Part shown: in pieces, positions 45,646-54,471 of the stretch
Layout of the letters: each line of letters starts with the position of its first letter
Position numbering within the stretch: the first letter of the stretch is position 1
From: an uncultured Alphaproteobacteria bacterium
GTDB lineage: Bacteria > Pseudomonadota > Alphaproteobacteria > HIMB59
Reading direction: 5' to 3'
Assembly: GCA_902521465.1 (NCBI GenBank)
Contig: CABYRL010000007.1
Span: 1-61,494, forward strand
DNA length: 61,494 nt
Translations under genes and position numbers: made by a program
Notes under the pieces: model-generated
Databases searched by the model: none
What the model was told of the DNA's origin: nothing
Seen by the model: the letters and a program-made list of their open reading frames with translations, nothing else

Positions 45646-45676
45646 AAAAGGAGGATATTATAAATACCCTCCTTTT
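45646..45676 (-). terminator. Stem-loop between ugpB and ugpA (attenuator-like)
   Basis: On the transcribed minus strand AAAAGGAGG pairs with CCTCCTTTT (9 bp, arms at 45668-45676 and 45646-45654) around a 13-base loop; the descending arm ends in TTTT. It lies after the ugpB stop and 7 bases before the ugpA ATG. It could be a partial terminator or a 3' end stabiliser that raises ugpB mRNA over the permeases. The GGAGG is too far (about 28 bases) from the ATG to be its ribosome site. Confidence 0.6.
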
Positions 45677-45690
45677 TAAAATAATATAAA

Positions 45691-46998
45691 TTATAGAGTT
45701 TTAGCAAACTGTTTTAATAGTTTTGCTGCACCCTTATCCATATTGCTTAGAGCTTTTTCAACAGTGATATCACCATTAAGCATTGGCTCAACATTTTCGT
45801 ATATTACTTCACGGATTTGAGGCCAGTTACCTGCTCTATATCCACCAGGGATAGTTGAACCCTCAAGACCTAATTGATCACCAACAGCTTTATGATAAGG
45901 AGAAGCTCTATAAAAATTGATGGTTTCAGCTAATTCGATACCACCTTTTGTTACAGCAGCATAACCTGTCATGTTATGATAGTATAAATCCATTTCTGGT
46001 GAACCCATAAATTCAATAAATTTTGCAAGTCCTTTATACTCTTCTTCTGTATGACCGTTTAAGATCCAATTAGCAGCACCACCAATAAATGTAGGATACT
46101 CTTTTCCGCCTGTTACTGAATCCCAATATGGTATTGGGTTAGTTGTAAAGTTTGGAAGCACACCTTTCATACCCCCAAAAGACGCAGCAGATCCGAACCA
46201 AAATGCTGCCTCACCATTAGTAAAAGGTGCCTGGTTATCTCCCCATGCTCTTCCCTTGTAGCCATAGTAACCCTTTTCGTACCATTCTTTAACTTTAGTC
46301 CAGTGATAAACAAAAGCTTCTGTTTCAGCAAAAAGTGTCTTTGTTGGAACAGCATCATAGCCATTATTTCCATCTGTCATCAATAGATTATGCCTTGAAA
46401 AGAAGTTTTCAGTCCAAATCCAAGGACTGTGACTTTGAAGAAGAGGAATATATCCGGCATCGAGTATCTTTTGAGCCATACCTTCAAATTCTTCGTAGGT
46501 TTTAGGAACCTCTTCAATGCCTACTTCGTTTAAGATATCCATATTGGCATACATGAGACATGTAGAACTATTAAATGGAACACCGATCATTTTTCCATCA
46601 CCATCAGCATAAAAGTTTTTTATACCAGGAATGTAATTATCAGCGTCAACATCAATACCATATTTTTCAGCCATCTCTTCAAAGCCGATCACAACTCCAT
46701 TTTTAACTTGTGCTACCATAATAGCTGCACCTGCATCATAGACTTGTGAATAATGAGGTTGATCACCTGCTCTAAAAGCAGCTATTGTAGCTGCCATATT
46801 GTCCTCATAGCTTCCTTTACCTGTAGGGATAACCATATACTCATCTTGTGACTCGTTAAATCGATTAGCTATTTCTATGATTACATCACCTAAAAAACCA
46901 CTGTTACCATACCACCAATGAATTTCGGTTTTACTATAACTGTTTGAAGTGAATGCAAAAGAAACTAAAAGTACAAAAATACTAATTAGTTTTTTCAT
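45691..46998 (-). CDS. ugpB: Extracellular solute-binding protein, UgpB type
   Basis: Periplasmic binding protein of 435 aa for glycerol-3-phosphate or glycerophosphodiesters. Signal peptide about 1-22. EIHWWYGNSGFLGDVIIEIA, NRFNESQDEYMVIPTGKGSY and YSQVYDAGAAIMVAQVKNGV match UgpB. The ribosome site AGGAGGA sits 6 bases before ATG 46998. First gene of the ugpB-A-E-E-C operon. Confidence 0.92.
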   Translation of the reverse strand: MKKLISIFVLLVSFAFTSNSYSKTEIHWWYGNSGFLGDVIIEIANRFNESQDEYMVIPTGKGSYEDNMAATIAAFRAGDQPHYSQVYDAGAAIMVAQVKNGVVIGFEEMAEKYGIDVDADNYIPGIKNFYADGDGKMIGVPFNSSTCLMYANMDILNEVGIEEVPKTYEEFEGMAQKILDAGYIPLLQSHSPWIWTENFFSRHNLLMTDGNNGYDAVPTKTLFAETEAFVYHWTKVKEWYEKGYYGYKGRAWGDNQAPFTNGEAAFWFGSAASFGGMKGVLPNFTTNPIPYWDSVTGGKEYPTFIGGAANWILNGHTEEEYKGLAKFIEFMGSPEMDLYYHNMTGYAAVTKGGIELAETINFYRASPYHKAVGDQLGLEGSTIPGGYRAGNWPQIREVIYENVEPMLNGDITVEKALSNMDKGAAKLLKQFAKTL

Positions 46999-47126
46999 TA
47001 TGTCCTCCTATTTGAACGTTCCTGTCTACCATTATATAGTTATTTATAAGGCACAGAAATAGTTTGATTGTGAATAACTTAATAAAAAAATATTAAATAT
47101 TTATGAAATTTAAATTAAGCTTTGAT

Positions 47127-47561
47127 TTATATACTTTTTATTAAATATCTTAATGCGTAAATAAATCCATCTTTACCCATACCTATAATTGAACAATCAC
47201 AAGCTGGTGCTATTAGAGACTTTCTTCGAAAGTCCTCTCTAGAGTATATATTGGATAAATGAACTTCTATTTTAAATATTGTTTTAATTTCAAGGGAATC
47301 GTGTAATGAAACCGAGGTATGAGTCAAACCACCAGGATTAATTATAATACCAGCGTACGACTCATCTAAGCCATTTATTTTATTGATGATCTCTCCTTCT
47401 ATATTGCTTTGGAAAAAATCAAGACTACATCCTAATGTTTCAGACTCCTTAAGTAACTCGTTTTCCAAATCTTTTAACGTGAAATTTCCATAAACACTCT
47501 CTTTACGTTTACCTAACATTTCAAGATTAGGGCCATTAATTATTAAAATTTTATTGTCCAT
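47127..47561 (-). CDS. aroQ: Type II 3-dehydroquinate dehydratase
   Basis: Third step of the shikimate pathway. At 144 aa: IINGPNLEMLGKRKESVYGN (6-25) with the active Tyr in the lid (VYGN), DFFQSNIEGEIINKI, GIIINPGGLTHTSVSLHDSL, and EVHLSNIYSREDFRRKSLIA with the catalytic His in EVHLSN. Usual dodecameric enzyme length. Transcribed alone, 128 bases downstream of the ugpB start region. Confidence 0.96.
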   Translation of the reverse strand: MDNKILIINGPNLEMLGKRKESVYGNFTLKDLENELLKESETLGCSLDFFQSNIEGEIINKINGLDESYAGIIINPGGLTHTSVSLHDSLEIKTIFKIEVHLSNIYSREDFRRKSLIAPACDCSIIGMGKDGFIYALRYLIKSI

Positions 47562-47686
47562 ATTTATTGAACTTATATCAAAGATTTTATCATTCCCAAT
47601 GGTTATAATTTTAAATATTTTTATATTTTTTTGGTTAAAATCACTATATTTATGATATTTAGATAATTATTAATAGGAGGTTAGAT

Positions 47687-47899
47687 ATGAGAAAATTCAT
47701 TATAGATATGACTATGTCATATGACTTTCAGGTAACTATAGAGGCTGAGTCGGAGGAAGCAGCAAAAGCAAAGTTTACAAATACACCATTAGAACAACTT
47801 GGTAGCTATAAATTTGGTTCATTTTACAAGACATTTAGAGGAATAAAATTAGATGAATTTGATCCAAGATTTTATAAGGACGAAGATAAAGTAAGATAA
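47687..47899 (+). CDS. Small hypothetical protein
   Basis: A 70-aa soluble protein with a strong ribosome site (AGGAGGT before ATG 47687). MRKFIIDMTMSYDFQVTIEA gives two short strands, then EEAAKAKFTNTPLEQLGSY a helix; the end is charged. No family recognised. It precedes bioY by 7 bases, so the two are probably cotranscribed. Confidence 0.7.
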   Translation: MRKFIIDMTMSYDFQVTIEAESEEAAKAKFTNTPLEQLGSYKFGSFYKTFRGIKLDEFDPRFYKDEDKVR

Positions 47900-47906
47900 T
47901 TATACA

Positions 47907-48461
47907 ATGAGTAGAACAATTACAGAAAATCTTTTTGGTACACACTTCTTTTCTAAGTACTATTTAACTATACTAGGAGTGATTTTACTGACTGTATCTT
48001 CTAAAATTTCTATTCCCTTTTACCCTGTTCCAATGACATTGCAAACTTTGGTGGTTTTCTTTATAGCTGCATCAATGGGCATGATTGGGTTTTATTCAAC
48101 CTTAATTTATGTGGTTTTAGGTGTGCTAGGACTGCCTTTATTCGCTAATGGCGGAGGAATTGGCTACATTTTTTCTCCAACATTTGGTTTTTTATATGGA
48201 ATGGTAATTTCTGCGTTCATTATTGCATATATTCTCAAATCTGAATTAAACACAGGTTTGATCAAGTTATCGGCCACTATTCTTGCTGGTGCATTTGTAA
48301 TATTTTTATGTGGTATTAGTCACCTTTCGTTTTTTGTAGGTCTTGAACAAGCTATAAATCTTGGTTTATTACCATTTTTGTATAGTGAATTCCTAAAGAT
48401 TGTATTGGCTATAGCTATAATTTTTGGGTTGATTCAAAGAGTTAATCAAAAAAATTCATAA
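47907..48461 (+). CDS. bioY: Biotin transporter BioY
   Basis: Substrate-binding membrane component of biotin uptake, 184 aa with six spans. KISIPFYPVPMTLQTLVVFF (27-46) and GVLGLPLFANGGGIGYIFSP with FGFLYGM are BioY signatures. No energy-coupling BioM/BioN genes adjoin it; solitary BioY proteins are known to import biotin at reduced rates or use a shared ECF module. It ends overlapping the convergent deacetylase gene by 6 bases. Confidence 0.94.
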   Translation: MSRTITENLFGTHFFSKYYLTILGVILLTVSSKISIPFYPVPMTLQTLVVFFIAASMGMIGFYSTLIYVVLGVLGLPLFANGGGIGYIFSPTFGFLYGMVISAFIIAYILKSELNTGLIKLSATILAGAFVIFLCGISHLSFFVGLEQAINLGLLPFLYSEFLKIVLAIAIIFGLIQRVNQKNS

Positions 48462-49364
48462 ATAAGTTTTACTTACAGTTTCAAATATTGAAAAGTGCCG
48501 AAATGCTAATTCTTGTCTATTCTTGCTGTATCCTCCACCTATAACAGTACAAAGAGGTATTTTTTTTTCTTTGAAATACTCACATACAATTTCATCTCTT
48601 TTTTTTATGCCATCATCAGTAAGGTTTAAATTACCTAGATCATCGTTAGAGTGAACATCAACTCCTGCATCATAAAAAACAATATCTGGTGTAAAATGAG
48701 ACTCAATTTGATCAAGCGTTTTTGTGAGGATATTTATATATTTAACATCATCTATTTCATCATCTATTGGTACATCTAAATTGCTATTTTTTTTGTCAAA
48801 TGGAAAATTATTTTTACAATGAATTGAACATGTAAAAATATTATCAATATTTTCACAAATAGATGCAGTTCCATCACCTTGATGAACATCTAAATCTAAT
48901 ATTAAAATTTTATTTATTTTTTTTTGATTAAGTAAAGTTATCGAGGCATAGGCTAAATCGTTAAATACACAAAAACCAGATCCACAATCTTTAAAAGCAT
49001 GGTGAGTTCCACCTGCTAAATGACATGCAATACCATAATCCAACGCCAATTGAGATGTCTGTAGTGTGCCTTGAATAGCTAAAAAAGATCTTTTAGCTAA
49101 TCTAGCACTCCATGGTAAATTTATTCTTCTCTCCTGATCTCTTGATAGATTACCTTCTTTAACATTCATAACATAATCACTGTTGTGTACTACTTGTACA
49201 TCATTTATAGGTGCTGACTTACTTTTATGAATTGTTAAATTCGTATATAAATTTGAGTTTTTGATATAATTATATAAATCAGAAAATTTAGTTCCAACAA
49301 ATCTATGGCCCTCTGGAAGAGGAATGTCATAGTTATCATTGTAAACAACATTTAGTTTTTTCAT
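48456..49364 (-). CDS. Histone-deacetylase-superfamily amidohydrolase
   Basis: A 302-aa zinc hydrolase of the AcuC/APAH fold. HLAGGTHHAFKDCGSGFCVF supplies the catalytic His pair; ILDLDVHQGDGTASIC gives the Asp/His zinc ligands; YDAGVDVHSNDDLGNLNLT supplies the third ligand Asp. Family members deacetylate acetylpolyamines or acetoin-metabolism enzymes. Substrate not decided by sequence. Confidence 0.93.
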   Translation of the reverse strand: MKKLNVVYNDNYDIPLPEGHRFVGTKFSDLYNYIKNSNLYTNLTIHKSKSAPINDVQVVHNSDYVMNVKEGNLSRDQERRINLPWSARLAKRSFLAIQGTLQTSQLALDYGIACHLAGGTHHAFKDCGSGFCVFNDLAYASITLLNQKKINKILILDLDVHQGDGTASICENIDNIFTCSIHCKNNFPFDKKNSNLDVPIDDEIDDVKYINILTKTLDQIESHFTPDIVFYDAGVDVHSNDDLGNLNLTDDGIKKRDEIVCEYFKEKKIPLCTVIGGGYSKNRQELAFRHFSIFETVSKTYL

Positions 49365-49379
49365 GGATTTGAATATTCT

Positions 49380-50036
49380 TTAATGCTGACTAATCTTAAC
49401 TATTTCGTCAGACTCGTATGTAGTATTATCTAAGTTCTTCTTTACAATATTTGACATTGCATTAGCTACTTTTTTTGCATGAATTGGTCTCATTTTTTTA
49501 AGCGGGCCTAAAAATAATGGTGTTAATAGCTTGAAAATGGGTATTCCAATTTTCTCAGCAAGTCTAAACTGTTTTCTTTTTCCAAGTAAAAAAGATGGTC
49601 TTAAAATACCAAGGTTATCAAAGTTTAATCTTTTCAACTCCTCTTCAACTAGGCCCTTAAACCTTAAATATTCACCTTTATTATTAGGATCAGCAAAACC
49701 AGATGAGATATAGACGAAGGACTTGATTGAGTTGGATTTACATATTTTGGCTATTTCCTTTGGTAAATCTAGCTCTATCCTTTGATATTCACTTCTTTCA
49801 GGAGAGTTTTTCTTTGTTGTACCAATACAAAAAAAACAACAATCAGCAATAATCTGATCTTTAATATTCTCAACATTTTTTAAATCTGTATTAATAATTA
49901 CTAATTTTGGATGTTTTATATTTACTTCTGAACGTGTAAAAATTTTAATGCTGGTATAATATTCATCATTTATTAAATTTTTTAATAAATAACTACCAAC
50001 TAAACCAGTAGCGCCAAATATCACTGCCGAAGACAT
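49380..50036 (-). CDS. Atypical short-chain dehydrogenase (TIP30/HTATIP2-like)
   Basis: NAD(P)-binding protein of 218 aa. Rossmann motif VIFGATGLVGSYLLKNL at 5-21 (GATGxxG). FFCIGTTKKNSPERSEYQRI and SFVYISSGFADPNNKGEYLR resemble the TIP30 branch; the usual YxxxK appears as EYLRFKG. The start is ATG 50036 (MSSAVIF) rather than 50051. Substrate unknown; 15 bases separate it from the deacetylase-fold gene downstream. Confidence 0.88.
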   Translation of the reverse strand: MSSAVIFGATGLVGSYLLKNLINDEYYTSIKIFTRSEVNIKHPKLVIINTDLKNVENIKDQIIADCCFFCIGTTKKNSPERSEYQRIELDLPKEIAKICKSNSIKSFVYISSGFADPNNKGEYLRFKGLVEEELKRLNFDNLGILRPSFLLGKRKQFRLAEKIGIPIFKLLTPLFLGPLKKMRPIHAKKVANAMSNIVKKNLDNTTYESDEIVKISQH

Positions 50037-50084
50037 ATAAAACTTATACATTAATATTATTAAAAAAAAGAATATTTTTGGGAT

Positions 50085-51581
50085 TTAGGAATATTTTTCT
50101 TTTAAAGTATTTTTTTGAACTTTTCCCATAACGTTTTTTGGAAGATCATCTAACAGTATATATTTATATGGAATTTTATATTTAACTAAGTGTTTTTTTA
50201 AAAAATCTTTGAGATCATCTAAATCTGTAAATTTATTCTTCATAACTATAGCTGCAATAGGTACTTCACCTAAATCGTCATTAGGGATACCGAAAACAGC
50301 AGACTCTAAAACTAATTCGTGTTGATTAATAATATCTTCAATCTCTTTGGGATAAACATTATATCCACCACTTATGATTAAATCTTTATTTCTACCAGAT
50401 ATGAATAGATATCCATCATTATCAAAATATCCAAGATCACCAGTTATAAAAAAACCATCTTTAGTAAATGCCTCTTGTGTCTTTTTTGGATTATTTAGAT
50501 AGCCTTTAAATACATTAGGACCACTTATTTCTATTGTTCCAATATCATTTTCTGATTTTGTATTATCACTTTGAGTATTATTTATTCTTATTTTAATATC
50601 ATTTAAAGGTTTGCCAACTGAACCTGCCTTTCTTTCACCATCACAAGGATTAGAAGCATTCATATTAGTTTCAGTCATACCATATCTCTCTAGTATTTGA
50701 TGACCGGTTACTCTATAAAAATTTTTAAAAGTTTGATTTAACAATGGAGCACTTCCAGATATAAATAATCTCATATTTTGTGTTAATTTTTTATCTAGCC
50801 TTTTGTCATTCAACAATCTCGTATAAAAAGTTGGAACACCCATCATCAGAGTTGAATAATTAAATGCCTCAATAATTGAGTCTGTATTAAAATTTTTTAT
50901 AAATCTAATAGTAGCCCCACTTATCATAGAGGTATTAATAGCAACAAACAATCCATGAGTATGATAAATTGGAAGTGAATGGATTAAAGTATCATTGCGA
51001 TTTATGTTCCATAAATTTATTAGCTCTTGTGCGTTTGAAACTAAATTTTGTTCAGTTAACATAGCTCCTTTAGGTTTTCCTGTAGTCCCAGAGGTATACA
51101 AAAGTGCTGCTAAATCATTATGAGTTCTTTTTGTTGGTTCAAAAAAACTATCAAGGTTTTCTAAACCATCAGTAATCTCTCCAATTCCGTTTGCATTTAA
51201 AGATAAAATTCTACAGCCAATTTCATCACAAATTGGTTTCAAGCTATCAATTTCTGATTTATCACAGATAAGAAAAGACGGTTTTGAGTCTTTTATAAAA
51301 TAGATTGTTTCGTTAACTGTATAACTTGTATTAAGTGGAAAAAAAACTGATCCAGTAAGAATTGATGATAAATAAAGAGCTAAAGTCTCTTTACATTTGG
51401 CAGACTTTACAAGAATATGACTTCCTGCTTTTAACCCTAATTTTGATAATTTGTGAGAAATTTTTGATGCAAGAATTATAAAATTTTTATAAGTAATCTC
51501 GGATCCATCATCTAATATTAAAAAAGTTTTATTATTGTCTAAATTAGTTTCAATAAGATTTGAATAAAGTGAGTCTGTCAA
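50085..51581 (-). CDS. matB: Malonyl-CoA-synthetase-like acyl-CoA ligase
   Basis: AMP-forming CoA ligase of 498 aa. AALLYTSGTTGKPKGAMLTE is the P-loop-like motif; IHSLPIYHTHGLFVAINTSM, ERYGMTETNMNASNPCDGER, KAGSVGKPL and FITGDLGYFDNDGYLFISGR follow, with the catalytic Lys near NVMGKVQKN at the end. The HTHGLFVA and GMTETNMN-SNPCDGERKAG pattern is characteristic of malonyl-CoA synthetases. It makes malonyl-CoA (or a methylmalonyl analogue) from the free acid. It follows the betaine-binding-protein gene after 82 bases containing a stem-loop. Confidence 0.85.
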   Translation of the reverse strand: MTDSLYSNLIETNLDNNKTFLILDDGSEITYKNFIILASKISHKLSKLGLKAGSHILVKSAKCKETLALYLSSILTGSVFFPLNTSYTVNETIYFIKDSKPSFLICDKSEIDSLKPICDEIGCRILSLNANGIGEITDGLENLDSFFEPTKRTHNDLAALLYTSGTTGKPKGAMLTEQNLVSNAQELINLWNINRNDTLIHSLPIYHTHGLFVAINTSMISGATIRFIKNFNTDSIIEAFNYSTLMMGVPTFYTRLLNDKRLDKKLTQNMRLFISGSAPLLNQTFKNFYRVTGHQILERYGMTETNMNASNPCDGERKAGSVGKPLNDIKIRINNTQSDNTKSENDIGTIEISGPNVFKGYLNNPKKTQEAFTKDGFFITGDLGYFDNDGYLFISGRNKDLIISGGYNVYPKEIEDIINQHELVLESAVFGIPNDDLGEVPIAAIVMKNKFTDLDDLKDFLKKHLVKYKIPYKYILLDDLPKNVMGKVQKNTLKEKYS

Positions 51582-51606
51582 AGTATATCAACGGAGTAAT
51601 TAGGTT

Positions 51607-51627
51607 GGCCCTGCAATATACAGGGCC
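51607..51627 (-). other. G+C-rich stem-loop after the betaine-binding-protein gene
   Basis: GGCCCTG (51607-51613) pairs with CAGGGCC (51621-51627) across a 7-base loop, the strongest hairpin in this A+T-rich surrounding. It lies 3' of the substrate-binding-protein stop (51664) and 26 bases upstream of matB. No U-run follows in the transcribed direction, so it is not a canonical intrinsic terminator; a 3' end protecting the abundant binding-protein mRNA is likely. Confidence 0.6.
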
Positions 51628-51663
51628 TAATAAATAAAATAAAAAATCTAGATTATTCTAGGA

Positions 51664-52665
51664 TTATGGTAACCATTTCTCCCAAGTAGATTTATTGTTT
51701 GCTTTCCATTCAGCAACAACATCATTAAGCTCCCCACCATCACGAACTTTAACGAGCATCGCTGCTTGATCTGCATTTGATAAAGCCATTTTACCAAAGA
51801 ACTCAAGTGCTTTTTGGTTTTCTGGTTTAGCAAATGTATCAGGATTACCGTAGTTCATTGGATAGTCAACAGCCCAACCAGTAGCTGGCCAATAGTCAGC
51901 TCCACAAGTTTCCCAGTTGTTAGCCTCTGTAAAGGTATCACATGTTTTGTTTGGAGCTAATTTAACACCTACTAATTCGTTAACACCAAAGAACCAATGA
52001 GGCTCCCAAAGATACATTAAGAAAGGTTCACCTCTATCGTACATACCTTGCGCTTCAGCAAGAGCAGCAGTTTCAGTTCCTAATTCATCAGCTACAAAGT
52101 CTAGACCAAGTAAATCTAATCTTTTTTGATCATGACAGTTCCAACCAGCAACTGGACAACCAATTAATCGACCTTTACCACCAGACTCCATAGTCGCAAA
52201 ATCTTCTTTGAATTTATTTAAATCAGCAAAGTTAGAAAAATCTGGATTTGCATCAGCCCAATATTTTGGAACATAATAATCTGACATACCAGTAATACCA
52301 ACAGTTCCAAGTAATTTTACACTTCCATCACCAGAGTAAGTCATTTTAACTTCTCCACCATGGATAAGGTCGCCACTTAACATAACGTCATCAGCTTCAG
52401 CGTAACTAGGCCATGACTCGCAAGCAAAATCAATATCACCAGCAGCAATAGCTTCCCACAAGCCAGTTCCTGAGGCAAATACGATTCTATCAATTTCGTA
52501 TCCTAACTCATCTTCAAGTATGCTTACAGCTACTTGACATGAAATCTCTCCACCTGTCCAGTCAGCGATAGCTGCTAATAATTTTTCGGCATTAGCTTTA
52601 CTGAATGTTGCGGTAAAAAGAATAGAGGATAGAATAAAAGTAATAATTGTTTTAGATATTCTCAT
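51664..52665 (-). CDS. Betaine-type ABC transporter substrate-binding protein (ProX/OpuAC family)
   Basis: Periplasmic binding protein of 333 aa for quaternary-ammonium or sulfonium zwitterions. Signal peptide about 1-26 (ends KANA-EK). ADWTGGEISCQVAVSILEDE, LGYEIDRIVFASGTGLWEAI, DIDFACESWPSYAEAD and FLMYLWEPHWFFGVNELVG are OpuAC features; aromatic residues W36, W-P in ESWPSY and WEPHWFF could form the cation cage. It is the binding component for the permease and ATPase at 58003-61258. Ribosome site GGGAGGG before ATG 52665. Divergent from the BKACE gene across 133 bases. Confidence 0.92.
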   Translation of the reverse strand: MRISKTIITFILSSILFTATFSKANAEKLLAAIADWTGGEISCQVAVSILEDELGYEIDRIVFASGTGLWEAIAAGDIDFACESWPSYAEADDVMLSGDLIHGGEVKMTYSGDGSVKLLGTVGITGMSDYYVPKYWADANPDFSNFADLNKFKEDFATMESGGKGRLIGCPVAGWNCHDQKRLDLLGLDFVADELGTETAALAEAQGMYDRGEPFLMYLWEPHWFFGVNELVGVKLAPNKTCDTFTEANNWETCGADYWPATGWAVDYPMNYGNPDTFAKPENQKALEFFGKMALSNADQAAMLVKVRDGGELNDVVAEWKANNKSTWEKWLP

Positions 52666-52798
52666 AGATTATCCCTCCCATTAAGTATTTATATTAGCAA
52701 AAAATAGTCAAAGTACATATGCAATTTATTCATCAATAGGTAACAAAACGCTATAAAATATGTTTTTTAATAGTTGATTAAGTGTAATACTATCAAAA

Positions 52799-53686
52799 AT
52801 GATGAAGACTAAAGTATTTCTTACATGTGCTGTTAATGGATCTGGTGACACTGCATCAAAACATCCTGATCTTCCAAAGACTCCAAAACAAATAGCAAAA
52901 TCTGCAATAGAGTCTGCTCAAGCAGGTGCATCTATAGTTCATATTCATGTCAGAGAGGAAGACGGAACACCTAGTCGAAAATTTGAATTTTATAAGGAAG
53001 TAGTTGAAATAATTAGATCGAATGACACTGATGTAATTATTAATTTAACAACCGGTATGGGAGGTGATCTAGATATAGGTGAAGGAGATAACCCAATGGA
53101 TTTTGGTCCATATACTGATATGGCTAATATTATGGAAAGAATATCTCATGTAGAGGAATTACTTCCAGAAATATGTACACTTGATGCTGGAACTTTAAAT
53201 TTTGGTGATAGTTCTGTGTTGGCGGTCAATACACCAAATGATTTAAGAAAGGCAGCAAAACGATTAAAAGAAATTGGAGTTAAACCTGAAGTTGAAGCAT
53301 TTGATTTAGGTAACATGTGGTTTGGAGCTCAACTTTATGAAGAAGGACTACTTAGCGACCCACCCTTATATCAAATGTGTTTAGGAATTCCCTGGGGAGC
53401 TCCAGCAAAAACCACAGCTATGATTGCAATGTTAGATGTCATGCCTAAAGATGCTATTTGGTCAGGGTTTGCAATTTCAAGAAATGAAATGCCCTTTGTT
53501 GCACAAACAGTTTTACTTGGAGGTAATCCCAGAGTTGGGCTTGAGGATAATTTATATTTATCAAAGGGAAAACTTGCAACTAATCCACAATTAGTTGAAA
53601 AGGCTATAAAAATAGTTCATGAGTTGGGTTCCTCTATTATGAGCCCCCAAGAGACAAGAGATTATTTAAAGCTAAAAAAAACCTAA
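52799..53686 (+). CDS. Beta-keto-acid cleavage enzyme (BKACE, DUF849)
   Basis: Zn-dependent Claisen/retro-Claisen enzyme that exchanges a beta-keto acid with acetyl-CoA, giving acetoacetate and an acyl-CoA. At 295 aa: His48 and His50 in IVHIHVREEDG and Glu249 in RVGLEDNLYL are the expected zinc ligands; LPEICTLDAGTLNFG and CLGIPWGAPAKT line the pocket. The LPEICTLDxGTxNFG pattern resembles BKACEs that act on 3-dehydrocarnitine. Its stop overlaps the convergent SDR stop by 4 bases. Onium 3-keto acids are the likely substrates from context. Confidence 0.9.
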   Translation: MMKTKVFLTCAVNGSGDTASKHPDLPKTPKQIAKSAIESAQAGASIVHIHVREEDGTPSRKFEFYKEVVEIIRSNDTDVIINLTTGMGGDLDIGEGDNPMDFGPYTDMANIMERISHVEELLPEICTLDAGTLNFGDSSVLAVNTPNDLRKAAKRLKEIGVKPEVEAFDLGNMWFGAQLYEEGLLSDPPLYQMCLGIPWGAPAKTTAMIAMLDVMPKDAIWSGFAISRNEMPFVAQTVLLGGNPRVGLEDNLYLSKGKLATNPQLVEKAIKIVHELGSSIMSPQETRDYLKLKKT

Positions 53687-54471
53687 TCCATTCTCTCAGT
53701 ATTTCCATCAATAGAAATTACTTGACCAGAGACTCTAAGGGAGTCTTGAGAAATTAAAAAGGAACACATTTTTGCTATATCATCTTCATAAACCCATTGT
53801 TTTAAAGAACTCATAGAAACAAAATCTTTTTCAATGGATCTTACAGATTGCTTTAACATTTTTGCTTTCGCTTTTATAACTCTCATCATTCTAGCACCTT
53901 TAACAGAACCCGGGCATATTGCATTTACTCGTATATTAAATTTACCTAATTCCATTGCTAAAGTTTTAGTAACACCAACTAAGGCCCATTTGCTTGCCGC
54001 ATAAGGTGATCTATTAGGAAAACCATCAATACCAGCTGTAGAGGAAATATTGATGATTGATCCATTTTTAGATTTCTTAATCATAGGTATCGCATATTTG
54101 GTAAAATAAAAGTGACTATTTACATTTACATGTATAGTTTTTTCCCAATCATCAGATTTAATTTTCTCTAAAGGAGATGTGGGTCCAGCTATTCCAATAT
54201 TATTTATAAGTCCATCTATTTTTTTAGTTTTATTTGATATTTCTTTATAAAATTTCTTTACCTCATCTTCTTTTGAAGCATCGCATTCTGATATAAAAAG
54301 TTTCTTATTAAAGTATGAATTTTTTTTTAGTTTATTAATATTTTCTTTATCAATATCACAAGTATATACAATAGCACCTTGTAATAGTAATAATTTTACA
54401 GTAGCTAGACCTATACCAGAAGCACCAGCAGATAAAATAATTATTTTATTTTTAAGGAAATTATTTTGCAT
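53683..54471 (-). CDS. Short-chain dehydrogenase/reductase
   Basis: NAD(P)-dependent classical SDR of 262 aa. Cofactor motif IILSAGASGIGLAT (SAGASGIG in place of TGxxxGIG), NNIGIAG, catalytic Ser in NISSTAGIDGFP and YAASK in RSPYAASKWALVG; CPGSVKGARM later. ATG 54471 is preferred to a TTG three bases upstream. Its start overlaps the GcvT-like gene by 11 bases, placing it in the permease-molybdoenzyme-GcvT-SDR operon. A 3-hydroxy-acid dehydrogenase supplying the BKACE is a reasonable role; D-carnitine dehydrogenases are of this family. Confidence 0.9.
   Translation of the reverse strand: MQNNFLKNKIIILSAGASGIGLATVKLLLLQGAIVYTCDIDKENINKLKKNSYFNKKLFISECDASKEDEVKKFYKEISNKTKKIDGLINNIGIAGPTSPLEKIKSDDWEKTIHVNVNSHFYFTKYAIPMIKKSKNGSIINISSTAGIDGFPNRSPYAASKWALVGVTKTLAMELGKFNIRVNAICPGSVKGARMMRVIKAKAKMLKQSVRSIEKDFVSMSSLKQWVYEDDIAKMCSFLISQDSLRVSGQVISIDGNTERMD

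Noticed and set aside
46167-46373. 68-aa open frame inside ugpB on the same strand
   Set aside because: Shadow of the ugpB coding sequence in another frame, with no family resemblance.
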